Below, piece after piece: positions 1-9,867 of a stretch of DNA of 23,861 nt. The notes under the pieces are model-generated. The model saw only the letters and a program-made list of their open reading frames with translations, searched no databases and had not been told where the DNA came from. The translations under genes were made by a program, and so were the position numbers. Each line of letters starts with the position of its first letter. The first letter of the stretch is position 1. Source of the stretch: Stramenopiles sp. TOSAG23-2 (taxonomy: Eukaryota > Sar); NCBI GenBank assembly GCA_900128395.1, contig LT649464.1:573-24433 (forward strand). The letters are read 5' to 3'.

Positions 1-353
1 GTTATTACCGTTGTTTGTTCTTCCTGTGTTTTCACACATAATAATAAAAAAAATTAAAATTGATCTTGATTATAAAACAAATAGCATGCACATACTATTG
101 AAGAAAGAATAGATGTTATAGATATAAATATATAAATATATTCCATGGACTATTTATATCAATAAAATATACAAAGTAAATAGATATATGATATGAAAAA
201 TTATTGTATTCGTCATAACTATAACTAATAAATATTCATCGTATCCAATTTGTCCATTCTTTTAATTTTCTTTTCTTTAATATATATATATACACCTGTT
301 TCGTTTTTTCCCAATATATATAGTAGATAGGAAACAGGGAGAAGAAGTGAAAG
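1..353. other. AT-rich non-coding leader upstream of the 354 gene
   Basis: No credible coding frame or RNA gene is visible. The stretch is dominated by TATA-type runs and ends in a purine-rich leader (about 328-353) directly before the ATG at 354, so it probably carries the promoter and 5' UTR of the gene pair that follows. No specific promoter motif can be defended. Confidence 0.5.
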
Positions 354-2630
354 ATGGCGATATCAAGAGGAAATGAAAAGTTAGATTTGTTAAAGGAACC
401 ACCAGTCAATAAATCTTGGGTCTGGGTATGTGAATCTTTGCAATCTGGTACCAGTCAAGGGGATCGCTGTGATGTAAATATGGTAGACAATATAGTAATA
501 CACAATGGACGCCCAACCTCATGGGCATTTACGAATAAAAGTGGACAAGTCTTAAAAAAAGGCGAAAGTAAATTAGCTTTAGAAAACATTATAAAACAAT
601 TCTCTAAAACAGCGCTTAGTTATGGTAGGAAACAAAATCCAGAAAAAATGGCATTAGTTGTACAGGAAAGTGATCCATCAAGAAATCAATTTGTCCCAGC
701 TGACCAAGCATTAGAATATTTACGAGCACCATCAGCAACGGCTATTTCCATTCAAAGTTTTGTTCCCCCAAAAGGTGGATTGGCATCAGGCCAATATGCA
801 AATTATCGCTGTGAGTATTTATTAGACCAACGTGGTAGACATGTAACAAGATCATTTAAACTTGGTGTTGCAACTGGTTTTACTACAGGTTCTGGTGGTG
901 TTACAAGTGGTCATAGCCGAAACTTAGTGAAAAGTATGGATTCAAGTCTGAACAAAGTATTAAGTGATAATACAATGCGTATAGTTAGACATGTCCAACG
1001 TGTTAAAAAGTGCAAAGTTAGGCAAACGTACTGCGATTATGTTGTTGATACATCTGGTGACATTTGGTTTACACGTACTGCATCAATGAAAGTTGTTTCG
1101 TTGCGAGCAAAGAAAGCATTGCCGTTTATCGACTCAAGACCAAATTCATCGGAAAATAATAGAAGAGGTAGGAGAAGTACTAGCAATAGAGGCCGGGAGC
1201 GTTCAAAATCACCACCAATTAAAAAAGAGCAACTAGAACGTTTAAGCCGTAAGGCAGAACAACCTGGAGGTATGCAAGCTATGTTACGTCATGCGAGGGA
1301 TACTATGGCACATCCAGTTGCACATTTAAACGGTAGAGTGTCTATGGGTGATCGTGGGAAGAAAAAAATGTTGAAAGGAACAGCATTAGGTTCCAGTCAA
1401 CGCGATGAATGTATAGGTGATTTTTGTTCGTATGATGTCAGTGTAAATTTTACAGAATTAGATGCGCAAGAGGATACGGATCCATTAACGGAGGCACGTA
1501 AAAAATTAAATACGCGAGATATGTCAACGTTAATGCATCGCTTAGGAGAAACTGGAGAAATCAAAAGTGGTGAGCCTGCACCGAAAAATTATAATATTCC
1601 ATATTACTGGGTGCCACGTGCCCGCGCGGAGAGAACTTTGGTAAACTTGATGTTAAGGCGACATAAACATGGGGAAAAAGGGGATTATTTAGGCACAATG
1701 GATAATACACATGTTGATTCCGATATCCTTGGTCAAAATTACCCGAGTCATTTTTATAAAAATCGCGTAGTTTGTGAGCAATGTTTTAAAGTCTATAAAT
1801 TAATTGATGTGGAACGCGATAAAGCGATGGATAAATTGCATCATAAGCAAGACTTAGCAAAATCAAAACGTTTAGGAACTAGTGGTCGCGATTCAAAAAA
1901 ATCCCCGCCACGCTTATTAACTGGCGGGTCGTTTACATCTTCCATCCGTACAAATGCATGGGATCAAGAAGGTAGAAAAATTAACGCTGGAATGAAAGAA
2001 GGAAAACAAGATGCAGTCAGCGAAGGTTTATCTAGAGCAGAGCAGGCAATCGCTTGTTTGACTAAAGGGGATGTTGCTGAACTACGTTCATTTTCAAAAC
2101 CGCCACCAGCTGTAATGATGGTCGTAAAAGCTTTGATGGTGTTATTAACCGGAGAAGCAATGGATTGGAAAAGTGCGAAACGAGTTATGGCCAGTGGTGA
2201 GCGCTTTTTGCAAATGATGGGCGCATGCATGAGGGATAGGGAACGTTTGCCAGAATCTCGAATACGCACGTTGCGTCGTAAATTTACAAATAATCCTAAT
2301 TTTCACCCAGATTGTGTCGAGCCTATTTCTCGTAGTGCGGCGCGTTTTTGCGCATGGGTACTGGGCATAGTTCAATACCATGGCTGGGCAACTGGAACGG
2401 CGCATCCACGTATTGATCCGTTGCGCCCATACTCCGCTCCAAATGAATCTGGTATAGAAGGTGATAGTAGTATATTGTTCCCACCCGTTCATGAAACTGG
2501 ATCATTAATGAGTGTATATGGAACAGCCACAGTTTCTGGGTTGCAAATGAAAGACGATGATTTGTCGTTTGCAGAGAAATTATTGGTGAAAGTTCATACG
2601 GCGGCAGCTCCAAAAAGCAATTATCATTAG
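354..2630 (+). CDS. Protein of unknown function, 758 residues
   Basis: I do not recognise a named domain. The ATG at 354 sits in AAGATGGCG after a purine-rich leader, and the ORF is open for 758 codons with coding-like composition. Residues about 115-260 look folded, with alternating hydrophobic and aromatic residues. Residues about 262-300 are Arg/Ser-rich and probably disordered, including RGRERSKSPP. An acidic stretch lies near 360-375. Near residue 472 there is a C-x2-C pair (CEQCFKVYKL), followed by a charged helix; this could be half of a zinc site, but no partner pair is evident. The C-terminal 200 residues look helical. No signal peptide or membrane segment is seen. The stop TAG (2628-2630) is 2 nt from the ATG of the next ORF, so the two must share a transcript or be one broken gene. 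A partner role for the downstream IQ/SAM protein, for example in a cytoskeletal or ciliary complex, is only inference. Confidence 0.85.
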   Translation: MAISRGNEKLDLLKEPPVNKSWVWVCESLQSGTSQGDRCDVNMVDNIVIHNGRPTSWAFTNKSGQVLKKGESKLALENIIKQFSKTALSYGRKQNPEKMALVVQESDPSRNQFVPADQALEYLRAPSATAISIQSFVPPKGGLASGQYANYRCEYLLDQRGRHVTRSFKLGVATGFTTGSGGVTSGHSRNLVKSMDSSLNKVLSDNTMRIVRHVQRVKKCKVRQTYCDYVVDTSGDIWFTRTASMKVVSLRAKKALPFIDSRPNSSENNRRGRRSTSNRGRERSKSPPIKKEQLERLSRKAEQPGGMQAMLRHARDTMAHPVAHLNGRVSMGDRGKKKMLKGTALGSSQRDECIGDFCSYDVSVNFTELDAQEDTDPLTEARKKLNTRDMSTLMHRLGETGEIKSGEPAPKNYNIPYYWVPRARAERTLVNLMLRRHKHGEKGDYLGTMDNTHVDSDILGQNYPSHFYKNRVVCEQCFKVYKLIDVERDKAMDKLHHKQDLAKSKRLGTSGRDSKKSPPRLLTGGSFTSSIRTNAWDQEGRKINAGMKEGKQDAVSEGLSRAEQAIACLTKGDVAELRSFSKPPPAVMMVVKALMVLLTGEAMDWKSAKRVMASGERFLQMMGACMRDRERLPESRIRTLRRKFTNNPNFHPDCVEPISRSAARFCAWVLGIVQYHGWATGTAHPRIDPLRPYSAPNESGIEGDSSILFPPVHETGSLMSVYGTATVSGLQMKDDDLSFAEKLLVKVHTAAAPKSNYH

Positions 2631-2632
2631 AT

Positions 2633-5600
2633 ATGGAATTTGATGATGAAGATTTTATTATGGATGGAGAGGGCGCAGAAGGCACTCTGTTGTACGGCAA
2701 TCGTGCCAGATCTCCGATAATGCCCGAAGGACTTCCACCAACTCGTGAACGAAGTTTATCACCTGTAAATAGAGCATTTGGAAGGCACTCCTCTTTACCA
2801 TCGGCTATGTCCCCATTACGCACAGGTGGAAAGACACGTGTTGTTGATGAATATGAAGAAATTGGCGCTACAAATTTAGCGATACAGAAGAAACCAAAAG
2901 TTAAATTAACTAAAAAGCAAAAACGTGCAAGAGCAAAAATTCAAGCTCGTCAAATGAAGCGCTTGGCAGGAGGAGATGAGGGTGGTGGCGAATCTACAAA
3001 TGCAACGGAAGTTGGAAAATCTTATTTATGCGTAGATGGACAAACAGAAATACCATACGAAGTGATGGGAACACAAGAGTTAGAGGGCAATAATGTAAAT
3101 TTCATTGTTCTTCATGATTTTTTCGATACCATGGAAGGTGTACAAATCTTTTTTCAACGTTTGGTGAAAAAATATGTCGGCTGTCAAGTACTAATTTTAA
3201 ATATGCCCGGTCAAGGTGATACAAAATGGAGTGCTACTGGGCCGACAGCTGCGGAGAAGAAATATGGCAAGCAAGGTAATGAGCCTGTCATTAATAATCA
3301 GTTTTGTGCAGATAAGTTACACGAGGTATTGCAACATGTTGAGAAAACTGGTGAGTTTACTTGCTCTATCCAACAATTTTATTTAATGGGTATTGGAAAT
3401 GGTGGCTCAATTGCAACAAATTTTGCATGTAGGTATGGATCTACAAGAGATTATGCACCAACATTTAAATCACTTGTCTTATTTAATGGTTATGCATATG
3501 TAGATAACCAATTAGCAGCAATTTTGCATAGTTCCGTCAATGTCTTTTCCTGTTTCCCAGAATCAAGGCCAGATTTACCAATTAGTTATTTTACAAGGTT
3601 CCTTTTTAGTGATGCATATTTGCAAAAGGTTGATCCGAACTTAGTATTAAATATTTATACTGCAGTAGCAAACAAAATATCATTAGATGGTAGAATCGCT
3701 ATTTGTAAAGGTGCTTTGCGACACATCGATATGCGGCCGCAATTGAAAAATATCAAAGTGCCAATTGTTCTTTTACAATCAACTGAAAATGTCTTAATTG
3801 CACCAACTAATGTTGATCCATATTTAGAGGGTAGATCAGTGATGCATTTGTGGAGTCATCAACACACAGGTACTGGCATTAGTTCCAGAGCTCATTCACA
3901 GTTACGTGAATGCCTTACTCGCCCTGGTGGCCGCACAGCATTTGTTATGTGGTTAAGAGCTGGGCATGAGGTACGCCAAGAGAGTAAATCTGCTGTTTTT
4001 GATCTTTTGACACGTTTAGCAGATCCTGGTTCAAGTGTACCAACACAAAATACCGAAGAGACATCTGGAAAACGAGGCAAAAAAGGAAAAAAGAAAAAGA
4101 AAAAAGTGCAATACGTGGAAGATCCAATGTTTGCTGAAGAGGAAAAAATAGCCGACATAGTTGATGAGACGAAAGAAGATGATGTCTTCAATGATGTAGA
4201 ACAAACTAGCGCGGATCTTTTGTCGCAAACAGTCCCAAATAAATTATCACAGCAACAAGATGAAAACAGTGAGAGTGCCCCAAAAAAAGCCGTTATTAAA
4301 TCAAACCTAGCAAATACTGCACCTGCAGGGTTGGGAAAGAAGGATATAAGTGGAAGTAAAAAATCGGAAGAAATTGCTGAAGAAGAGGGAGGAAAAAAGA
4401 CGACAAAATTCGAAGAAGATTTAATGGAAAGGCGCAGAAAAGAACGCCTAGAGGAAACCGATAAAGAATTTCAAGATGCTATGAGAGCTCACAAACAAGC
4501 GGTGTCAAAACAAACTGAAGATGGAGATCTTGCTGCTATAAAAGAAGCAAATCGTTTGCTCGAACAAGCAGAAGAAGATGCAAAAAAATATGCGACAAAA
4601 TACGACGATGGAAGCAAAAAGGTCGACATAGAAGAAGATTTTCTAGTACGAGAAAGGAAAGAAAAGGAAGCGTTGAAAGCCAAGGGTGGTTTAGATCAAG
4701 GGATATCAACTAGACCTACTTTAGGACATGGTCTCCGTACATTGGCCGAGGAGAAAGCAGAGTTGAAACGCAAATTAAAAGACTTCGAAAATCAGCGAAT
4801 CGCACGCCGTAAAAAGGAAGAGGTTGAAATGTCAAAAGCAATAGAAGATTTAAAGAAAGATACCAAACAACGTCGACAAGACTTTATGGAAAAAGACAAA
4901 GCGAAATTACGAGATCTTGAAAAAGAGCTTGAAGACAGACGTAAAAGACGAGAGCTGGAGGATCAAAAGCGGAGGGCGGAGCTTTCACAAATGGAAACGG
5001 ACATTATCGCGCGCCATAAAGCTGAAGCTGAGGAGCTTTTAAATTTTGAAAAAAAGGAAGCGGAGGAAGAAGCAGAAAAAGAGCGAAAGCAAGAAGAATT
5101 GCTAATGACACCGGCTGAAAGATTGAAAAAAGACAAAGAGACTCAAGAAAAATTGAGAAGGAAATATGAAATGCAAATGATTATTGCGAAGCAGGATGCT
5201 GCAAAAGGTTCTGGACTTAGTGATATGTTTGGTGATATGGAAAAACAAGATGAAGAAATGAAGCGTATGGGAATTATGAAAATGGATGAATATGAGCGGG
5301 TTAAATCTGATTTAGTAATGGCAGAGGTGAAGCGGAAGGAAATGGAGGCTGCAATGGCACAAGGAGCTGCATTTGAGCGGGAAGCTGCAGCGGCACTTGT
5401 TCTGCAAGCTGCTGCACGTGGTATGGCTGGACGCAAAAAAGCTGAAATACGTCGTAATCAACTAGAGACAGAAGCGTTACGAGAAATCTCTGCGATTAAA
5501 ATGCAATGTGTTGCACGTGGGCATTTAGGAAGGAAACGGGCTAAAGCAATGCGATTTGCATTACACCGACAGCGCATGGAACGCACGGCATCCGTCAAGA

Positions 5601-7648
5601 TACAAAAAGTATTTAGAGGCATGAAAGGCAGAAAAATTGCAAGGAACAAACGTGAACGTCGTGCTGCCATACGCATTCAAAAAGTGTATCGCGGTCATTT
5701 GGGTAGGTTAATTGCGGAAGTGGAGCGACAACGCTTGGCACGGATTGCACTGGAAAATAAATGCGCAACAAAATTGCAAGCTACCTTTAGAATGTACAAG
5801 GGACGCATGGAATTTATTGACAGGCGAGTGCGTGAAGTTGCTGCCGTACAAATTCAACGCATATGGCGTGGTGTTAGGGGCAGACGAAAAGCTGCACGAA
5901 AAAGGAAGTGGGAATCTACTGCACCTGGGCCAGACAGGCTCAAACTTGGTCTTACCCTTATCGAGGAAACAAAAGAGGCATTTCAAACACAGCAGGAAGA
6001 GATCAATGCATTGCATCGTGCACAAGAGCGATCGGAGGCGCGGGTAAGCGAAATACACGAAGGTTTGAAGGAATCAGAGGAAGAGCTACGCGTATTAGAA
6101 CGCGAATTGGCCGATATCGATCAATTGGATCGTGATTTGCATGAATTGACACACGAACGTGCTATGTTGGAAGCCAAAGCACAAGAATCAGAGGAACAAG
6201 CTCAAATTGCGATGGACCGTTTAGAGGATGGGGAGCTTGGTGGTACACAGCCAGGAACAGGGCAAGGTGGCGCTCGTAGCAAATTGGATCCTGCAGCTAG
6301 GAGAGCAGCTGCTAAGAAAGCAAAGAAAGAAGCTCGTGAGCGAGCCGCGGAAGCATACGCTTTGGAGATGGCCATTCATTTAAAAAGGGCAGAAAGGGAA
6401 CGAAAGAAGAAAGAGTTGGAAGCAGAATTTGCTGGTGTATTTGCAGAAGTTGAAAAGAAAAAGAACGAATTGGCACGTTTGGAAAATCGTATTGCAGACA
6501 TGGAGGCTACAAGAAAAAGGAAAGATCGCGAGTTTGTTCGTTTACAAAGAAATCTAATGGAGTTGTTGGAGGAACAAAAAGTCGAATTGGATAGCCTACG
6601 AGAGAAAGGTATTGAGTTGGAAACTGCAACAGCGACATCTGCTGCAGCAGCTGCTGCAACTGCTCATGCTGCAAAAGAAAATGAACGTAGATCGAGGGCA
6701 ATGTTTGAGAATACAGAAGAATTAATGAAATTCCAATTTATGTCTATGTCGCTCAGTTACTTCTCATCGCTTAATATGATCAAATCGTTGCGCGACATTA
6801 ATGCTGATACAACTTCTGCTGCTGTGTCATCTTCAGCACAAACAGCAGCCGCTGCCGCCGCTGCTGCTGCAGCTGCGAATATACCTGAGTTGAAGCATTT
6901 GAAATTAGGCACAGAAGATTTATTAGATGCATCGACTAAAAAGAAACAACAGCAAATTATTGAACAAAAACGAAAAGCGGAGGAACAACGCGCGTTGTTG
7001 GAACAACCATTCCCAGAAGATGTTGCGGATTGGACGGTTGAAGATGTAAGCAGATGGTTAGATACTATTTCATTATCGCAATATAAACGTGCATTTGCAG
7101 AAGCAGCGGTTGATGGCCAATTTTTAACGGAGTTACGAAATGAAGATTTACGAGATGTATTAGGTGTAGAGCACGAACTTCATAGGAAGAAAATTGGCGT
7201 CATGATCGAAAAATTGAAACCATTGGATAAACGCGAAGTGTTTATGCGCGATACAGTGTTGCAAGAGGAGAAGGCTGATAATGATCGCCAAGATTCAATT
7301 AAAAAAGAAGCAATGCCAACTACCGATTCTGTATTCAGTATGTGCCGTAATGGTCGTTACAAACGATTGGAAGCGGCTCTTGACCTTGGATTTCCTATTG
7401 ATACCGTGGACTCGCATGGTAATACATTGTTAAGTCTTTCTTGCCAGCAAGTCAATCAGCGCATTGTTGAAATGTTGTTAGATCGCCGTGCAAATATCAA
7501 TCATCAAAATAATCTTGGCAATACGCCATTACACTATGCGATGGCATATGAACCAGAAGGTTCGCTAGGAGAATACTTAATCGGTCGTGGCGCAGATGAT
7601 ATGATTGAAAATAATGATGGATTAAGTCCGTATGATGGTATAGAGTAA
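2633..7648 (+). CDS. Multidomain scaffold: inactive alpha/beta-hydrolase (NDR-like), coiled coils, six IQ motifs, SAM, ankyrin repeats
   Basis: 1671 residues. Residues 1-110 are basic and acidic low complexity. Residues about 150-465 read as an alpha/beta-hydrolase/NDR-type fold: FIVLHDFF, then LILNMPGQGD, then the nucleophile elbow GIGNGG at 253-258, and AGHEVRQE near 443-450. Asn256 replaces the expected catalytic Ser, so hydrolysis is unlikely. Residues about 480-915 are Lys/Glu-rich, largely coiled coil. Six IQ motifs lie at about 918-1092 (e.g. KIQKVFRGMKGR, RIQKVYRGHLGR, QIQRIWRGVRGR), expected to bind calmodulin or related EF-hand proteins. More coiled coil with two poly-Ala tracts (about 1331-1347 and 1400-1418) follows, then a SAM domain (about 1460-1533, WTVEDVSRWLDTISL) and ankyrin repeats (about 1564-1668, GNTPLHYAM). 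The combination suggests a Ca2+/calmodulin-responsive cytoskeletal or ciliary scaffold (inference). The frame is open upstream to 2561 with no other ATG, so a frameshifted fusion to the preceding ORF is possible. Confidence 0.9.
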   Translation: MEFDDEDFIMDGEGAEGTLLYGNRARSPIMPEGLPPTRERSLSPVNRAFGRHSSLPSAMSPLRTGGKTRVVDEYEEIGATNLAIQKKPKVKLTKKQKRARAKIQARQMKRLAGGDEGGGESTNATEVGKSYLCVDGQTEIPYEVMGTQELEGNNVNFIVLHDFFDTMEGVQIFFQRLVKKYVGCQVLILNMPGQGDTKWSATGPTAAEKKYGKQGNEPVINNQFCADKLHEVLQHVEKTGEFTCSIQQFYLMGIGNGGSIATNFACRYGSTRDYAPTFKSLVLFNGYAYVDNQLAAILHSSVNVFSCFPESRPDLPISYFTRFLFSDAYLQKVDPNLVLNIYTAVANKISLDGRIAICKGALRHIDMRPQLKNIKVPIVLLQSTENVLIAPTNVDPYLEGRSVMHLWSHQHTGTGISSRAHSQLRECLTRPGGRTAFVMWLRAGHEVRQESKSAVFDLLTRLADPGSSVPTQNTEETSGKRGKKGKKKKKKVQYVEDPMFAEEEKIADIVDETKEDDVFNDVEQTSADLLSQTVPNKLSQQQDENSESAPKKAVIKSNLANTAPAGLGKKDISGSKKSEEIAEEEGGKKTTKFEEDLMERRRKERLEETDKEFQDAMRAHKQAVSKQTEDGDLAAIKEANRLLEQAEEDAKKYATKYDDGSKKVDIEEDFLVRERKEKEALKAKGGLDQGISTRPTLGHGLRTLAEEKAELKRKLKDFENQRIARRKKEEVEMSKAIEDLKKDTKQRRQDFMEKDKAKLRDLEKELEDRRKRRELEDQKRRAELSQMETDIIARHKAEAEELLNFEKKEAEEEAEKERKQEELLMTPAERLKKDKETQEKLRRKYEMQMIIAKQDAAKGSGLSDMFGDMEKQDEEMKRMGIMKMDEYERVKSDLVMAEVKRKEMEAAMAQGAAFEREAAAALVLQAAARGMAGRKKAEIRRNQLETEALREISAIKMQCVARGHLGRKRAKAMRFALHRQRMERTASVKIQKVFRGMKGRKIARNKRERRAAIRIQKVYRGHLGRLIAEVERQRLARIALENKCATKLQATFRMYKGRMEFIDRRVREVAAVQIQRIWRGVRGRRKAARKRKWESTAPGPDRLKLGLTLIEETKEAFQTQQEEINALHRAQERSEARVSEIHEGLKESEEELRVLERELADIDQLDRDLHELTHERAMLEAKAQESEEQAQIAMDRLEDGELGGTQPGTGQGGARSKLDPAARRAAAKKAKKEARERAAEAYALEMAIHLKRAERERKKKELEAEFAGVFAEVEKKKNELARLENRIADMEATRKRKDREFVRLQRNLMELLEEQKVELDSLREKGIELETATATSAAAAAATAHAAKENERRSRAMFENTEELMKFQFMSMSLSYFSSLNMIKSLRDINADTTSAAVSSSAQTAAAAAAAAAAANIPELKHLKLGTEDLLDASTKKKQQQIIEQKRKAEEQRALLEQPFPEDVADWTVEDVSRWLDTISLSQYKRAFAEAAVDGQFLTELRNEDLRDVLGVEHELHRKKIGVMIEKLKPLDKREVFMRDTVLQEEKADNDRQDSIKKEAMPTTDSVFSMCRNGRYKRLEAALDLGFPIDTVDSHGNTLLSLSCQQVNQRIVEMLLDRRANINHQNNLGNTPLHYAMAYEPEGSLGEYLIGRGADDMIENNDGLSPYDGIE

Positions 7649-7890
7649 GAAGTGTGTGTGTTACAAACTCGTAAAAAGGTTTTTTTTATATAATATTTAT
7701 TAAAAATATTCGTATTATGGTCATAAAAATTAAAATTTTATAATTTTGTTACGCGACACGTACGTATTGATGTGTATGATATTCATATATACATGTATGA
7801 TATATCAAACATATAATGACACGAGTATGATACATATGTCATATCATATATGATATGCATATTATATATGATACAACAACAAAAAAAAAC
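7649..7890. other. Convergent 3' spacer with perfect 18-bp palindrome
   Basis: The 242-bp spacer lies between the ends of the convergent IQ/SAM gene (+) and RPT3 (-). It consists of T-runs and ATATGATA-type near-repeats, and includes the perfect palindrome CATATCATATATGATATG at 7840-7857. It probably holds both polyadenylation regions. No canonical AATAAA-based assignment is attempted. Confidence 0.5.
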
Positions 7891-9147
7891 TTATTTGTAA
7901 AAGTTATATTCTGTGTCTTGTTGTTTCACGTGTTTTGTATAACCATTTTCAAAGTCTTTTGGAATGATAACATATCGATTTTTACGAACAGCTTGTAACC
8001 CAGCTTCTGCGCAGATGGCACTAATTTCAGCAGCGGATACTTTCTCTGGCCTTGAAACATAATCTTCCAAATCAACTTCATCACTTAAATTCATCTTTGA
8101 AGTGCAAGCAGCAAAAATTAACCTTTTCTGTCTACGATCTGGTAATGGAAATTCAATTTTACGATCCAAACGTCCTGACCTCATTAAAGCAGGGTCTAAT
8201 GTATCTGCACGATTTGTTGCCATGATTACTTTGACGTTCGTTGATTGGTCAAAACCATCCATTTGGTTCAAAAGTTCCAACAAGATACGCTGTACTTCCC
8301 GATCTGCACCAGTTTGCGAGTCAAAACGTTTTGTACCAATTGCATCAATTTCATCGATAAAAATGATGGATGGTGCATTTTCACGTGCTAAACGAAAAAC
8401 ATCACGTACCATTCTAGGACCTTCACCTAAATATTTTTGAACAAATTCTGAACCAACTACTCGAATAAAAGATGCATTTGTATTATTCGCAACAGCCTTT
8501 GCAAGCATCGTCTTTCCTGTACCAGGAGGACCATACATTAACACCCCACGTGGTGGGTCAATACCAATTTGCTTGTACAATTCAAAGTGTGTTAAAGGAA
8601 GTTCTACTGCCTCTTTCATTTCTTGCTTTTGCAAATCTAAACCACCAATATCTGCATATGTCACGTCAGGCTTTTCACCCATTTGCATCATTTGTATTGT
8701 CGAATCCGCCTCTGGTGGCAATATATCCACGACACTGTGGCTGTAACGGTGCAATGCGACGGAAGAGTTTGGTTTTAAAAGTTCACGATCTAATGTCGAT
8801 AACACGCGTACGTAATATGTACTACCGGCAGTTGATGTTACTATCCCGTGGTTTGCGTCAATAGCTTCGTTAAATTGACCTATTACTAATGGCACTGCTT
8901 TAATACGTTTCACTTCCTCCTTTGCCCTAATCATTTCACGTTTTAAATTTTTCATTTCATCCTTTACGTAATCTGTTTTGATATCTAAAAATTCAAGCTT
9001 CTTCTGTAAGCCTTTCAATTCTTTGTATAAATCTTCTTCCGTTTTTTCCGAAGCATTTTCTACTACATTATCATTAATACTAACACCTTTCATTTTAACA
9101 TTCACTTGGTTTAACGAGGTAGTCGGGTTTGCAACTGCTACTGACAT
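7891..9147 (-). CDS. RPT3: 26S proteasome regulatory ATPase RPT3 (subunit 6B)
   Basis: This is one of six AAA+ ATPases of the 19S base that unfold and translocate ubiquitinated substrates into the 20S core. In the 418-residue protein: an N-terminal coiled coil (about 34-80), an OB domain (about 85-150, [27 protein letters not shown]), then the AAA+ core with Walker A GPPGTGKT (206-213), Walker B IIFIDEID (261-268), sensor-1 MATNRAD (about 310-316) and arginine fingers in RSGRLDR (about 323-329). The C-terminus NFYK is the HbYX-type tail that docks in the 20S alpha ring. Assignment to RPT3 rather than another Rpt rests on [25 protein letters not shown], the [16 protein letters not shown] region and the FYK end. 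The frame is open to a GTG at 9159, but the first ATG is at 9147 and is preferred. The gene is intronless. Walker A has Thr where many RPT3s have Cys. Confidence 0.97.
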   Translation of the reverse strand: MSVAVANPTTSLNQVNVKMKGVSINDNVVENASEKTEEDLYKELKGLQKKLEFLDIKTDYVKDEMKNLKREMIRAKEEVKRIKAVPLVIGQFNEAIDANHGIVTSTAGSTYYVRVLSTLDRELLKPNSSVALHRYSHSVVDILPPEADSTIQMMQMGEKPDVTYADIGGLDLQKQEMKEAVELPLTHFELYKQIGIDPPRGVLMYGPPGTGKTMLAKAVANNTNASFIRVVGSEFVQKYLGEGPRMVRDVFRLARENAPSIIFIDEIDAIGTKRFDSQTGADREVQRILLELLNQMDGFDQSTNVKVIMATNRADTLDPALMRSGRLDRKIEFPLPDRRQKRLIFAACTSKMNLSDEVDLEDYVSRPEKVSAAEISAICAEAGLQAVRKNRYVIIPKDFENGYTKHVKQQDTEYNFYK

Positions 9148-9364
9148 ACTCGTGATCACTTATTTTATATATGTATATATCTTTTTTATACAAATATATG
9201 CACAGAGATAGAGAAATGGAGATGGAAATATAAATATTGAAGATAGTGAGTATATATATACATACACTATAACTACACCATCAAGGTTTTTAATTTTAGT
9301 TCTATTTCAAAAAATAATAATTATTTATTCATTTTTTTATTCTTCTTCTTCTTACAGTATTTGT

Positions 9365-9480
9365 CATTTTCGAAGAGCACAAAAGAAGAAGAAAAGCTAT
9401 ACTGTACAGTGGTATAATAATTTTTCATTTTCGAAGAGCACAAGAAGAAGAAAAGCTATACTGTACAGTGGTATAATAAT
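9365..9480. repeat. Tandem duplication, about 60-bp unit, two copies
   Basis: Copy 1 begins at 9365 and copy 2 at 9426. The units match except for a 2-nt length difference in the purine run (cacaaaaga versus cacaaga). Each unit carries the 10-bp palindrome ACTGTACAGT (9401-9410 and 9460-9469) followed by GGTATAATAAT. The high identity indicates recent duplication. Confidence 0.9.
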
Positions 9481-9867
9481 ATTTGAAAAATGTAATAGGA
9501 ATATTAGTATTAATATACAATTATATATACTTAATATATTTTAAAAAAAGTATGAACGAAATTTTTCAGAAATTTTAAGTTAGTCGTCTAGTAAGTGGTT
9601 AGTAGTAAAACTATCAAATAACAAAGATACCTGGTATTAGTAATATTTATACAGTACCAAGTACGACGACTATTAATAATATATTTTTTCAACAACAATG
9701 ATGAAATTTTTTTTTTGAATTTTAATTAATGAATATACTTGTAGCATAGCAATATTATAGATATATTCAGTGTTGCTACCTCTCTATATTGAATTGATAA
9801 ACGCACTATATATTGTATCACATAATAGACGACAACTACATACATCGCTGAGAAGGAAAACACCATA

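Noticed and set aside
2586-2630. Possible 45-nt GT-AG intron at the end of the 758-codon ORF
   Set aside because: Its length is a multiple of three and leaves the reading frame out of phase with the downstream ORF, so it does not fuse the two proteins.
2605-2632. Classical -1 slippery heptamer at the ORF junction
   Set aside because: The A5 run in CCAAAAAGC allows some P-site re-pairing, but no X-XXY-YYZ heptamer is in the correct frame and no downstream pseudoknot is evident.
5712-6135. Overlapping plus-strand ORFs inside the IQ region
   Set aside because: They are alternate-frame shadows of a strongly supported coding region.
9148-9159. Upstream GTG start for RPT3
   Set aside because: Nuclear genes start at ATG. 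The first ATG at 9147 gives a normal-length RPT3; the four extra codons are just open frame.
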